A stretch of DNA of 10,480 nucleotides from CAIODY01 sp041192505 (GTDB lineage Bacteria; Bacteroidota; Bacteroidia; Chitinophagales; CAIODY01): positions 1 through 10,480 of the forward strand of contig JBEEMV010000094.1 of NCBI GenBank assembly GCA_041192505.1, in the 5' to 3' direction. This document shows, piece by piece, positions 1-6,673 of the stretch. The stretch's first letter is position 1. Every line of letters begins with the position of its first letter. The position numbers and the translations under genes were made by a program. The notes beneath the pieces are model-generated. The model saw only the letters and a program-made list of their open reading frames with translations. It did not search any database and was not told the origin of the DNA.

Positions 1-1466
1 CCCGTACGAATTAAATATTCGTTGCCACCTTTTATGCCATCAATTCTGTAATAACCATATTCGTCTGTTACAGCATCATACACTGTTCCATCAACTTTAT
101 TAGTAACCTGTACTCTAGCACCCTCAATAGGTTTATGAGTAGCTTTATCCGTTAGTATACCTTCAAAAAATAATTTCGGGTTATGACTTTTCCATTCATA
201 AATTCTTTCTTTACCGCTTTTGTTTGATGATATCCAACCTGTAGCTTCATCGTTTGGATTTACTGTAAAACAATAATCATCATGTGATGTATTGATAGGA
301 ATATTTAAATTTTCGGCATTCGAAAATCTTGTACTTCCATCCCAATTAGATACAAAAATATCCAATCCACCTAACGAGTAAAAACCATCACTTGAATAAT
401 ATAAAGTATTATCTTTTGTTAAAAACGGAAACACTTCATTGCCTGTTGAGTTTACTTCTGCGCCTAAGTTTTTAGGTTCTGTCCAATCGCCATTTTCAGC
501 TTTATAAGTAATATATAAATCTGAACCGCCAAAGCCACCATTTCTATCCGATGCAAAAATCATTTTATCCCCATCAGCATTTAAGGTAGGATGCATTACC
601 GAATAATCATCGCTATTAAAATTTAATGGCATCGTGTTTACCCAATTGCCATCTTCATCTCTTTCAGCCGAATATATTTTTAATACATTTTCAACTTTCA
701 CTTCATTTTTATTGCTTGATTGTACTAAAGCTGTACGAGTAAAATAGCACATTTTACCATCAGCCGAAAACGTACAAGGACCTTCATGAACTGGTGTATT
801 TATTTTGCCTTTCAATCGCATTGGTTTTGAATATTCGCCATCCGATGCAGTATCTTTTACGGTAAAAAATAAATCTAAATTGCCCACTGTTTTGCCCCAA
901 GGATTTTTCTTTTTATCAGTATTGTCAATAGATTCTGTTTCGCTACAAATTACAATACCATTATCTAAAGGTGCGGCGCCAAAGCGTTCGCCAACGCCTC
1001 TTATAATCGTTTCGTTTACTTCATGCAATGTAGTATCTTGATGAAACATAGAAGTTGAATCGCAACTTTTCATCATTATTTTAGCTAAATCGCTTTTAAA
1101 ATCTGATAAGCTATCGTAAGCTCTAAAAGCATTACGAGCATCATCATATTTTTCGTTCATCATCAGCAATTTGCCATAATTCAAATAGTCTTCGGGCTTA
1201 ACACCGCCTTTAAATTTGCCATGAATTAATTTAGCGTAAGTAAGTTCGGCTTTTTTAGTTTGATTGGTTAATCTATAGCCTTCGGCAAGCTGGCGCAAAG
1301 TTTTTGCGTCTTCTTTTTTAGCATCCAATACTTTTTTCAAATAAAAGTTGGATTTGTCGTATTGCATTTGGTCGTAAGCCGTTGTGCCAATTTTGCTATT
1401 GTTTGCACATCCGCTTATTACAACTGCTACCACAACCAACAACACGATTATGTGAGATAATTTCAT
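1..1466 (-). CDS. Outer-membrane lipoprotein with TPR, PD40 beta-propeller and carboxypeptidase-regulatory-like domain, PorE-like architecture (C-terminus outside window)
   Basis: The frame is open from an ATG at 1466 to the left edge, giving 488 residues. Residues 1-20 form a lipoprotein signal: a short charged start, a run of Ile/Leu/Val, then the lipobox ISGC with Cys20 as the lipidated residue. Residues about 30-130 are helical and TPR-like (for example 'NYGKLLMMNEKYDDARNAF'). PD40/WD40-like blades follow, seen as 'FSADGKMCYFTR' (near 233), 'FASDRNGGFGGSDLYI' (near 305) and 'YYSSDGFYSLGGLDIF' (near 355). From about 433 there is a carboxypeptidase-regulatory-like beta domain ('GILTDKATHKPIEGARVQV', then 'YGYYRIDGIKGG'). 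Known relatives with this order usually end in a peptidoglycan-binding OmpA_C domain, as in PorE of the type IX secretion system, so I expect one beyond the edge. Bacteroidota genomes carry many such paralogues, so a role in secretion or in anchoring the outer membrane to peptidoglycan is inference. The domain call is firm; the specific function is not. Confidence 0.85.
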   Translation of the reverse strand, partial: MKLSHIIVLLVVVAVVISGCANNSKIGTTAYDQMQYDKSNFYLKKVLDAKKEDAKTLRQLAEGYRLTNQTKKAELTYAKLIHGKFKGGVKPEDYLNYGKLLMMNEKYDDARNAFRAYDSLSDFKSDLAKIMMKSCDSTSMFHQDTTLHEVNETIIRGVGERFGAAPLDNGIVICSETESIDNTDKKKNPWGKTVGNLDLFFTVKDTASDGEYSKPMRLKGKINTPVHEGPCTFSADGKMCYFTRTALVQSSNKNEVKVENVLKIYSAERDEDGNWVNTMPLNFNSDDYSVMHPTLNADGDKMIFASDRNGGFGGSDLYITYKAENGDWTEPKNLGAEVNSTGNEVFPFLTKDNTLYYSSDGFYSLGGLDIFVSNWDGSTRFSNAENLNIPINTSHDDYCFTVNPNDEATGWISSNKSGKERIYEWKSHNPKLFFEGILTDKATHKPIEGARVQVTNKVDGTVYDAVTDEYGYYRIDGIKGGNEYLIRT

Positions 1467-1500
1467 TTATTTGGAAAAGATACTATTGAAAAAATTTCAG

Positions 1501-1508
1501 CAAATTTA
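1501..1508 (-). promoter_or_regulatory. Candidate Bacteroidota -7 element for the lipoprotein gene
   Basis: On the minus strand this reads TAAATTTG, an exact match to the Bacteroidota -7 consensus TAnnTTTG. It would place the transcript start about 30 nt before the ATG at 1466. No clean TTTG lies at the expected -33 distance; a TTTG is present but only 11 nt upstream. The rest of the 211-bp divergent region 1467-1677 is AT-rich. For pcm it offers only weak candidates: TTATTTTG at 1632-1639, and CTTTG at 1651-1655. Confidence 0.35.
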
Positions 1509-1677
1509 ACTTTATATATCAAATCTTGGTATTAAAACCTCAGAATATTCCACAACGATTTACAAAATTGTATAGTAGGTTAGAATATTGATGAAAATTA
1601 AGGAATAATATATTGGTTGATTTTGTTTTTTTTATTTTGTTTTTGCAAACCTTTGCCCCATAAATAACAACAGAAAA

Positions 1678-2331
1678 ATGATGCACGAAGAAGAAGGATT
1701 TTTAACACAAGGCAGGCGCAAAGCGTTAGTTGATTTATTAAAAACAAAAAACATTACAGATGAAAAAGTATTGAAAGCAATAGGCAGCGTAAAGCGTCAT
1801 ATATTTTTTAATATCGATTTTCAAATGCATGCTTATGAAGATAAACCTTTTTCGATTGATGCAGGGCAAACTATTTCGCAACCTTATACAGTAGCTTTTC
1901 AAACACAATTATTAGAACTTAAAACATTAGATAAAGTTTTGGAAATTGGCACTGGCAGCGGCTATCAAGCTATAATATTAGCTGAATGTGGTGCCAGAGT
2001 TTTTACCATTGAACGCCAAAAAGTATTGTACGATAAAACAAAGCCGCTATTAGCTGCATTGGGTTATGATAAAATAAAATGTTTTTATGGCGATGGTTTT
2101 AAAGGTGTGCCTTCGTATGCGCCATACGATAAAATAATCATTACAGCTGCGGCACCCGAAATACCCGAAGATTTAAAAAATCAATTAAAAGTGGGTGGCT
2201 ATTTAATCATACCGTTAGGTACCGAAACCAGTACCATGATGCGATTGAAAAAAATATCTGAAACCGAATTTGAAGAAGAACAATTTCATGAATTTAAATT
2301 TGTACCGATGTTAAAAGGCACGAATAAATAA
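1678..2331 (+). CDS. pcm: Protein-L-isoaspartate O-methyltransferase
   Basis: This 217-residue protein transfers a methyl group from S-adenosylmethionine to the carboxyl group of isoaspartyl residues in damaged cytoplasmic proteins, starting their repair to aspartate. The family's substrate-site signature 'ISQPY' is at 66-70. The SAM-binding motif I 'VLEIGTGSGYQ' is at 87-97, with the acidic residue of motif post-I in 'FTIER' (109-113). 'GDGFKG' (138-143) and 'YDKIIITAAAPEIP' (150-163) are the later class I methyltransferase strands, and 'FVPMLKG' (208-214) matches the usual C-terminal FVPL-x-G. Length is close to the roughly 208 residues of the E. coli enzyme. Two consecutive ATG codons open the frame at 1678 and 1681, so either could start it. 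The upstream stretch is A-rich without a Shine-Dalgarno sequence, as is usual in Bacteroidota. It is the only plus-strand gene and its stop lies 2 bp from the stop of the converging gene. Confidence 0.96.
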   Translation: MMHEEEGFLTQGRRKALVDLLKTKNITDEKVLKAIGSVKRHIFFNIDFQMHAYEDKPFSIDAGQTISQPYTVAFQTQLLELKTLDKVLEIGTGSGYQAIILAECGARVFTIERQKVLYDKTKPLLAALGYDKIKCFYGDGFKGVPSYAPYDKIIITAAAPEIPEDLKNQLKVGGYLIIPLGTETSTMMRLKKISETEFEEEQFHEFKFVPMLKGTNK

Positions 2332-2333
2332 TT

Positions 2334-3758
2334 TTACGAAACGCTATATTCCACATCACCTTGTTCTTGGTATTCGTCATCAGTATTAATATTCCAAAGG
2401 TGTTGATTGCTGCCCAATACAATTTGCCGTGCAGCTAATAATCCCATCAATATAGAATGGTCTTGGTTGTTGTATTTAAAAGCACCATATCTGCCAATTA
2501 CTAATAAATTAGGAATGGTTTCTAAATAATTTTTTACTACATCCACATGTTTTGCATAGCCCGTTTCATAAACAGGATAGCATTTTGGAATATGCAATAA
2601 ATGTGTATTCAACACTTTATCTTTTGCTGAAATTAAATTCAATTTTCGTAATTCTGTTTCGGCTAATTTTCCCATTTCAACTTCCGATGATTTCCAGATT
2701 TCATCTTTTTCAAAACACCAATATTCTAAACAAAGTATAGATGTTTTTTTATCACGATAAAGTGATGGACACCAGTTTCTGAAATTAGTAATTCTGCCAT
2801 GCAATACTTCGGGGCTGTGTACATAAATCCAATTATCAGGAAATAAATTTTCATTATCTATTTCAACATAAACTAAAATTGTATTGCGAAAATATAATTT
2901 TTCGGAAGCTTGTTTAACCACTGCTGGTGCATATTGTAAGCCTTTTACCATATTGGTTAATGGCATTGTGCTAATCACTTTATCGGCTACATGTGTTTCG
3001 CCATTTTGTAGTTCAACGCCTTTTACTTCGCCATTTTCATTTTGAATAATTTTTTTTACTGCTGCATTCAATTGCAATTTGCCACCATAGTTTTTGTATT
3101 GTTCTGCCATGCGTTGGTACAACATACCTGTACCATTTTTTGGAAATGCAAATTGGTCAACCAATGTTTTATGTTTGTTGCCTTTGTTGCCTATTAATGC
3201 GCCTTTTATGGCTTCCCACAACGATAATTTTTTTATTCGTTGTGCTGCCCAATCGGCATCAATTTTACTACAAGGTATGCCCCATAATTTTTCAGAATAA
3301 TTTTTAAAGAAGATGCCAAACAATTTTTTTCCAAACCGATTAATTACCCATTCTTCAAATGTTTGTGGGTTTGCAATCGGCGTTAATCTTTGTTTTGCGT
3401 AGCTTAATAAAATACCAAATACTGTTGTGATAGGTAAATTACTTAATGCATTAAAGGGTTGAAGCGGATAATAAAAAAATTTATTTCGGTAGTAAATTCG
3501 AGTTAAACGATTTACTAATGTATAATCTGATTGAACAATTTCTGCAAAAAAATCGTTCACAATTTTATCACTACTAAAAAAACGATGTGGTCCACAATCT
3601 ACTCGTTGCCCCCATAAATCAAAGCTTCGAGCCAAGCCGCCTACATCATTGCCTGCTTCAAATAAAGTAACATCACAACCAGCTTTTGCTAATTGATGAG
3701 CGGCTGTAAGCCCTGCTGGGCCTGCGCCAATTACGATTATTTTATGCTGAATAGTCAA
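2334..3758 (-). CDS. FAD-dependent oxidoreductase, amine oxidase/UDP-galactopyranose mutase-like (COG1232 type), glycan-associated branch
   Basis: The protein has 474 residues. A Rossmann dinucleotide-binding motif 'GAGPAG' sits at 11-16, followed by an acidic strand end at Glu34 ('LFEAG') and 'VGGLARS' at 39-45, the standard FAD contact set of this superfamily. 'CGPHRFFSS' (55-63), 'LWGIPCSKIDADWAAQRIK' (158-176), 'FPKNGTGML' (205-213) and the C-terminal FAD motif 'GRYGAFKYNNQDHS' (422-435) are, from memory, hallmarks of a branch common in polysaccharide loci rather than of haem protoporphyrinogen oxidase. Substrate is unknown. No ATG is available at the N-terminus: the frame is open from TAA at 3792-3794 and the only plausible start before the GAGPAG motif is TTG at 3758, five codons before the first strand. 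The gene lies 85 bp downstream of the large GT-C-like gene and is the last of the minus-strand run. A role in glycan or isoprenoid-linked sugar metabolism is inference. Confidence 0.8.
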   Translation of the reverse strand: MTIQHKIIVIGAGPAGLTAAHQLAKAGCDVTLFEAGNDVGGLARSFDLWGQRVDCGPHRFFSSDKIVNDFFAEIVQSDYTLVNRLTRIYYRNKFFYYPLQPFNALSNLPITTVFGILLSYAKQRLTPIANPQTFEEWVINRFGKKLFGIFFKNYSEKLWGIPCSKIDADWAAQRIKKLSLWEAIKGALIGNKGNKHKTLVDQFAFPKNGTGMLYQRMAEQYKNYGGKLQLNAAVKKIIQNENGEVKGVELQNGETHVADKVISTMPLTNMVKGLQYAPAVVKQASEKLYFRNTILVYVEIDNENLFPDNWIYVHSPEVLHGRITNFRNWCPSLYRDKKTSILCLEYWCFEKDEIWKSSEVEMGKLAETELRKLNLISAKDKVLNTHLLHIPKCYPVYETGYAKHVDVVKNYLETIPNLLVIGRYGAFKYNNQDHSILMGLLAARQIVLGSNQHLWNINTDDEYQEQGDVEYSVS

Positions 3759-3781
3759 GTGTGGGTTTAAAATTTTGAGTT

Positions 3782-3790
3782 GCGAAAATA
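3782..3790 (-). promoter_or_regulatory. Weak -7-like element upstream of the oxidoreductase gene
   Basis: On the minus strand this reads TATTTTCGC. TATTTTCG matches TAnnTTTG at all but one defined position. It sits 23 nt before the TTG start at 3758, within the 85-bp gap. The same nine bases occur 19 nt before hemE (9254-9262). No -33 TTG is seen at the right distance for either copy, so the call is tentative. Confidence 0.2.
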
Positions 3791-3843
3791 GTTAGTTGAA
3801 TTGATTTAACTTTATATTACTTGAAAAATATCTATAATTTTTT

Positions 3844-5634
3844 TTAATCAAATGTGCTTGTATTAATGCTTGTAACAAAAAGTTGATTGCTGCTATTTGC
3901 ATTCCAAAGCTGAACTTCTGCTTCGGTAAATTTTTCATTCGGTATCATTACATCCATAAATAATGAATGCCATTTTTTATCATCATTCATCAATCTACTT
4001 ATTCTTATCAATCTGGTTTTAACTTCTCTATTATTGTTTTTAAATCGTACAATTAATTGAGGCATCAACCACACATTCCATTCTTTTGGTGCAGCATAAA
4101 AATTAGCCAAAACTCTTAACCATTTGTTTTTATTGTGCAACATATTAATTGGCATTAGCTTGCTAAACTGTTGCTGGGCGTTAATTACAATTGTATCAGC
4201 CAATTTAATATTTTGTAATTCAACATCTTTTTTGTTTAAAAAATTTCCACTGTATTCTTCATCGGTATCTAATAATTTCAAATCATTAAATTGAATATTC
4301 CATCTTCCAAAAGTTCTTAATAGATAACTTTTAGTCATGTTATCACCTTCAAAATAAATAGCATAATGTGCTTGCCATGTTAAATTAATATTCAAATAAA
4401 TACAGCCCGAAAAAAGTAATACCGCTATTGATTTTATAAATTTATTTTGCTTCAATACCCAACTAATAATGGCTGCTAACGGAAAACTCATTACGGCATA
4501 ACTCTGCACCATGGCTCGTTGCCCAAGGCTTGTAGCATACCACCATATTGCCCAACTGAATACTACATAAATATTTAGCAACATGAATAGTAATGTAGCT
4601 GTGGCTATTTTTTTGTGTTGATGAAATAAAAAATAAAAACCAATAGATGCAAAAAACATAATGGGTGTGTAGATATACCAACCCTTTTTATAACTGATTA
4701 AACCATTAATAATATGAGGATGAAACCAATCGAAATGTTGATTGCCATAAGTATAAACAAGCCATTGATTACTTACATATTTCCAATACAATAATTGAAT
4801 TGAAAATACTATCAACACACAAATTGCCGACACAAAAAAATATTTGAAATGAGTAAAAATGAAACTCAATTTTTCTTTTATTGAAGTTATCGAAAGCGAC
4901 ACATTCCATAACACAAACAAAGCAATTAGTATGGCATCTGTTGGGCGAATTAACATGGCTAAGCCTATTAAAGAGCCTACCGCTATTGAGTTTTTTAGAT
5001 TTGGCGATGCATAAAATTTTATAATAAACCACAGCAACATACAATACACAAAAAATAATTGATTGTGTGTTAATGCGCCTGTAATGGCAGAATATTCTAT
5101 ATAATTTGTAGCCAATACTAGCAATAATAAAGTGATGGCTACTGCTTTATCATCAAAAAAAAGTAGCAATATTTTTCGTAAAAAATACAAGGCTAAAAAG
5201 GCATACAATAAGCAGCCCATCGAAATACAAAATTGGTATGGAAACGAAAAACCATTGGCTTCATAGTTTCCAATTTTTGCCCATGTATGTGCAATAGTAA
5301 AAAACGGAAACATCATTATGGCGTTGCCAATAGTATAAGTCATTACGCTATTTCCATTCGCAACTTTACATGTGCTCGAAAAACCATCGGGCTGCACATT
5401 GGCTTCGGTAGCCGCTTTGCTGGTTTGTTCTAAAGTTTTTATATCATCATAAATAAAAATGGCTGGCAGATAAGCATAGTAACCAGCCACATCCCAACTA
5501 ATAGTTGAACCAACGCCAGATTTATTCCATGTAGGATAAAAAATATTGGTAAGCAATAAAGCACAACAGCAAATTGATAATGCTATTGAACTAAATAAAT
5601 TTCTATGAAAAAATGTGAGTTTTGAAAAAATCAA
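3844..5634 (-). CDS. Polytopic membrane protein, GT-C-like glycosyltransferase candidate with C-terminal soluble domain
   Basis: The protein has 596 residues. A first membrane segment spans about 13-33, and at least eight more follow up to about residue 420. The loop after the first segment carries 'ISWDVAGYYAYLPA' (45-58); an acidic residue here is the usual catalytic position in lipid-sugar-dependent GT-C enzymes, making Asp48 the candidate base. Other conserved-looking blocks are 'RPTDA' (230-234), 'YGNQHFDWFHPH' (296-307), 'SYKKGWYIYTPIM' (314-326) and 'GQRAMVQSYAV' (371-381). Residues about 430-596 lack membrane segments and look like a separate, probably extracytoplasmic beta-rich domain with no motif I recognise. 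I recall this protein type as an uncharacterised Bacteroidota family; donor and acceptor are unknown. The start is TTG at 5634, directly after an in-frame TAA at 5638-5640; the first in-frame ATG comes near residue 98, beyond the conserved loop, so it cannot be the true start. It follows hemB by 32 bp. Confidence 0.75.
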   Translation of the reverse strand: MIFSKLTFFHRNLFSSIALSICCCALLLTNIFYPTWNKSGVGSTISWDVAGYYAYLPAIFIYDDIKTLEQTSKAATEANVQPDGFSSTCKVANGNSVMTYTIGNAIMMFPFFTIAHTWAKIGNYEANGFSFPYQFCISMGCLLYAFLALYFLRKILLLFFDDKAVAITLLLLVLATNYIEYSAITGALTHNQLFFVYCMLLWFIIKFYASPNLKNSIAVGSLIGLAMLIRPTDAILIALFVLWNVSLSITSIKEKLSFIFTHFKYFFVSAICVLIVFSIQLLYWKYVSNQWLVYTYGNQHFDWFHPHIINGLISYKKGWYIYTPIMFFASIGFYFLFHQHKKIATATLLFMLLNIYVVFSWAIWWYATSLGQRAMVQSYAVMSFPLAAIISWVLKQNKFIKSIAVLLFSGCIYLNINLTWQAHYAIYFEGDNMTKSYLLRTFGRWNIQFNDLKLLDTDEEYSGNFLNKKDVELQNIKLADTIVINAQQQFSKLMPINMLHNKNKWLRVLANFYAAPKEWNVWLMPQLIVRFKNNNREVKTRLIRISRLMNDDKKWHSLFMDVMIPNEKFTEAEVQLWNANSSNQLFVTSINTSTFD

Positions 5635-5666
5635 ATTTTAAAAATCGGGCTAAATGAAAAATAAAT

Positions 5667-6635
5667 CTATGATAAAATTCTAACAATATCTCTTGCAAAA
5701 TAACTGGCAATTAAATCGGCACCAGCTCTTTTAATAGAAAGTGTAGTTTCTAAAATGGCTTGGTCTTCATTCAGCCAACCCTTTGCTGCTGCTGCTTTTA
5801 TCATCGAGTATTCGCCGCTTACATGATAAGCACTTACAGGAATTTTAACTGCATTTTTTGCTTCTCTAATTATATCTAAATAGCTTAAAGCAGGTTTCAC
5901 CATTACAATATCAGCGCCTTCGGCTTCATCTTGCAACACTTCTTTTAGGGCTTCAATTCTGTTAGCAGGATTCATTTGATACGATTTTTTATCGCCAAAA
6001 CCTGGTGCTGAATCTAATGCATCTCGGAACGGGCCATAAAAACATGAAGCATATTTTGCACTATACGCCATGATGCCCGTTTTGGTAAAATTATTTTGTT
6101 CTAATGCTTTTCTTATGGCTGCAATTCTGCCATCCATCATATCGCTTGGTGCCAAAAAATCTGCCCCAGCCATAGCATGTGATACACTCATTTGTGCCAA
6201 TACATCAACTGTTGCATCGTTTACAATTTCATTATTTTCTACAATGCCATCATGCCCATAAATCGAAAATGGGTCGAGTGCAATATCCGTCATCACCAAC
6301 ATATCGGGGCAAGCATTTTTTATTTCACGAATGCTGCGTTGCATTAATCCATCAGGGTTTAAGGCTTCTGTTCCTTTATTATCTTTTACATTATCATCGC
6401 ATTTTATAAATAATAAAACACACTTTAAACCCATAGCCCAAAGCTGTTTTACCTCTTTTACTGTGTTATCCAAACTCATTCGATAATAGCCTGGCATGGA
6501 TGATATTTCTTCTTTATAATTTGTGCCTTCATTAATAAAAAGTGGCACAATAAAATCGTTGGGTGTAATAATTGTTTCGCTAACTAAAGCTCTTATGGCT
6601 GATGATTGGCGAAGAATTCGGCTTCTATAATTCAT
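5667..6635 (-). CDS. hemB: Delta-aminolevulinic acid dehydratase (porphobilinogen synthase), zinc-independent type
   Basis: The 322-residue enzyme condenses two 5-aminolevulinate molecules into porphobilinogen in the cytoplasm, the first common step of tetrapyrrole synthesis. The two Schiff-base lysines are present: Lys194 in 'AYSAKYAS' (190-197) and Lys247 in 'MVKPALSYLDI' (245-255). 'APSDMMDGRI' (162-171) and 'SYQMNPANR' (218-226) are further family signatures. In the metal site, zinc enzymes carry Cys-x-Cys and a third Cys; this protein has 'DIALDPFSIYGHDG' (117-130), with Ala, Asp and Asp in their place, as in the magnesium-responsive Pseudomonas-type enzymes. Length matches the family. 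It starts with ATG at 6635, 38 bp after the GT22-like gene and 32 bp before the large GT-C-like gene, so co-transcription with both is likely. The start is preceded by an 18-bp AT-rich element shared with the gene upstream. Confidence 0.97.
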   Translation of the reverse strand: MNYRSRILRQSSAIRALVSETIITPNDFIVPLFINEGTNYKEEISSMPGYYRMSLDNTVKEVKQLWAMGLKCVLLFIKCDDNVKDNKGTEALNPDGLMQRSIREIKNACPDMLVMTDIALDPFSIYGHDGIVENNEIVNDATVDVLAQMSVSHAMAGADFLAPSDMMDGRIAAIRKALEQNNFTKTGIMAYSAKYASCFYGPFRDALDSAPGFGDKKSYQMNPANRIEALKEVLQDEAEGADIVMVKPALSYLDIIREAKNAVKIPVSAYHVSGEYSMIKAAAAKGWLNEDQAILETTLSIKRAGADLIASYFARDIVRILS

Positions 6636-6644
6636 TAAAATATA

Positions 6645-6662
6645 TTTTTAAAAATGAGATAA
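6645..6662 (-). repeat. 18-bp AT-rich element upstream of hemB (copy 2)
   Basis: On the minus strand this reads TTATCTCATTTTTAAAAA, differing at one base from the copy at 8186-8203 before the GT22-like gene. It contains the palindrome TTTTTAAAAA and ends 9 nt before the hemB ATG. It may be no more than an A/T-rich ribosome landing region, the usual replacement for a Shine-Dalgarno sequence in this phylum. Confidence 0.5.
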
Positions 6663-6673
6663 AATAAGGCAGA

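Noticed and set aside
805..1041. Plus-strand ORF of 78 codons
   Set aside because: It lies antisense within the lipoprotein gene, whose frame encodes recognisable beta-propeller sequence; composition shows no independent coding character.
3759..3843. 85-bp gap as a possible small RNA or small gene
   Set aside because: No ORF, hairpin or complete promoter is present; only a weak -7-like match can be pointed to.
4463..5044. Minus-strand alternative-frame ORFs of 72 and 91 codons
   Set aside because: Both sit in another frame inside the large membrane-protein gene and encode no motif.
5784..5798. Run of GCT-like triplets resembling a microsatellite
   Set aside because: It encodes the Ala repeat in 'KAAAAKG' of HemB, a normal part of the protein; the run is too short to be a notable repeat.
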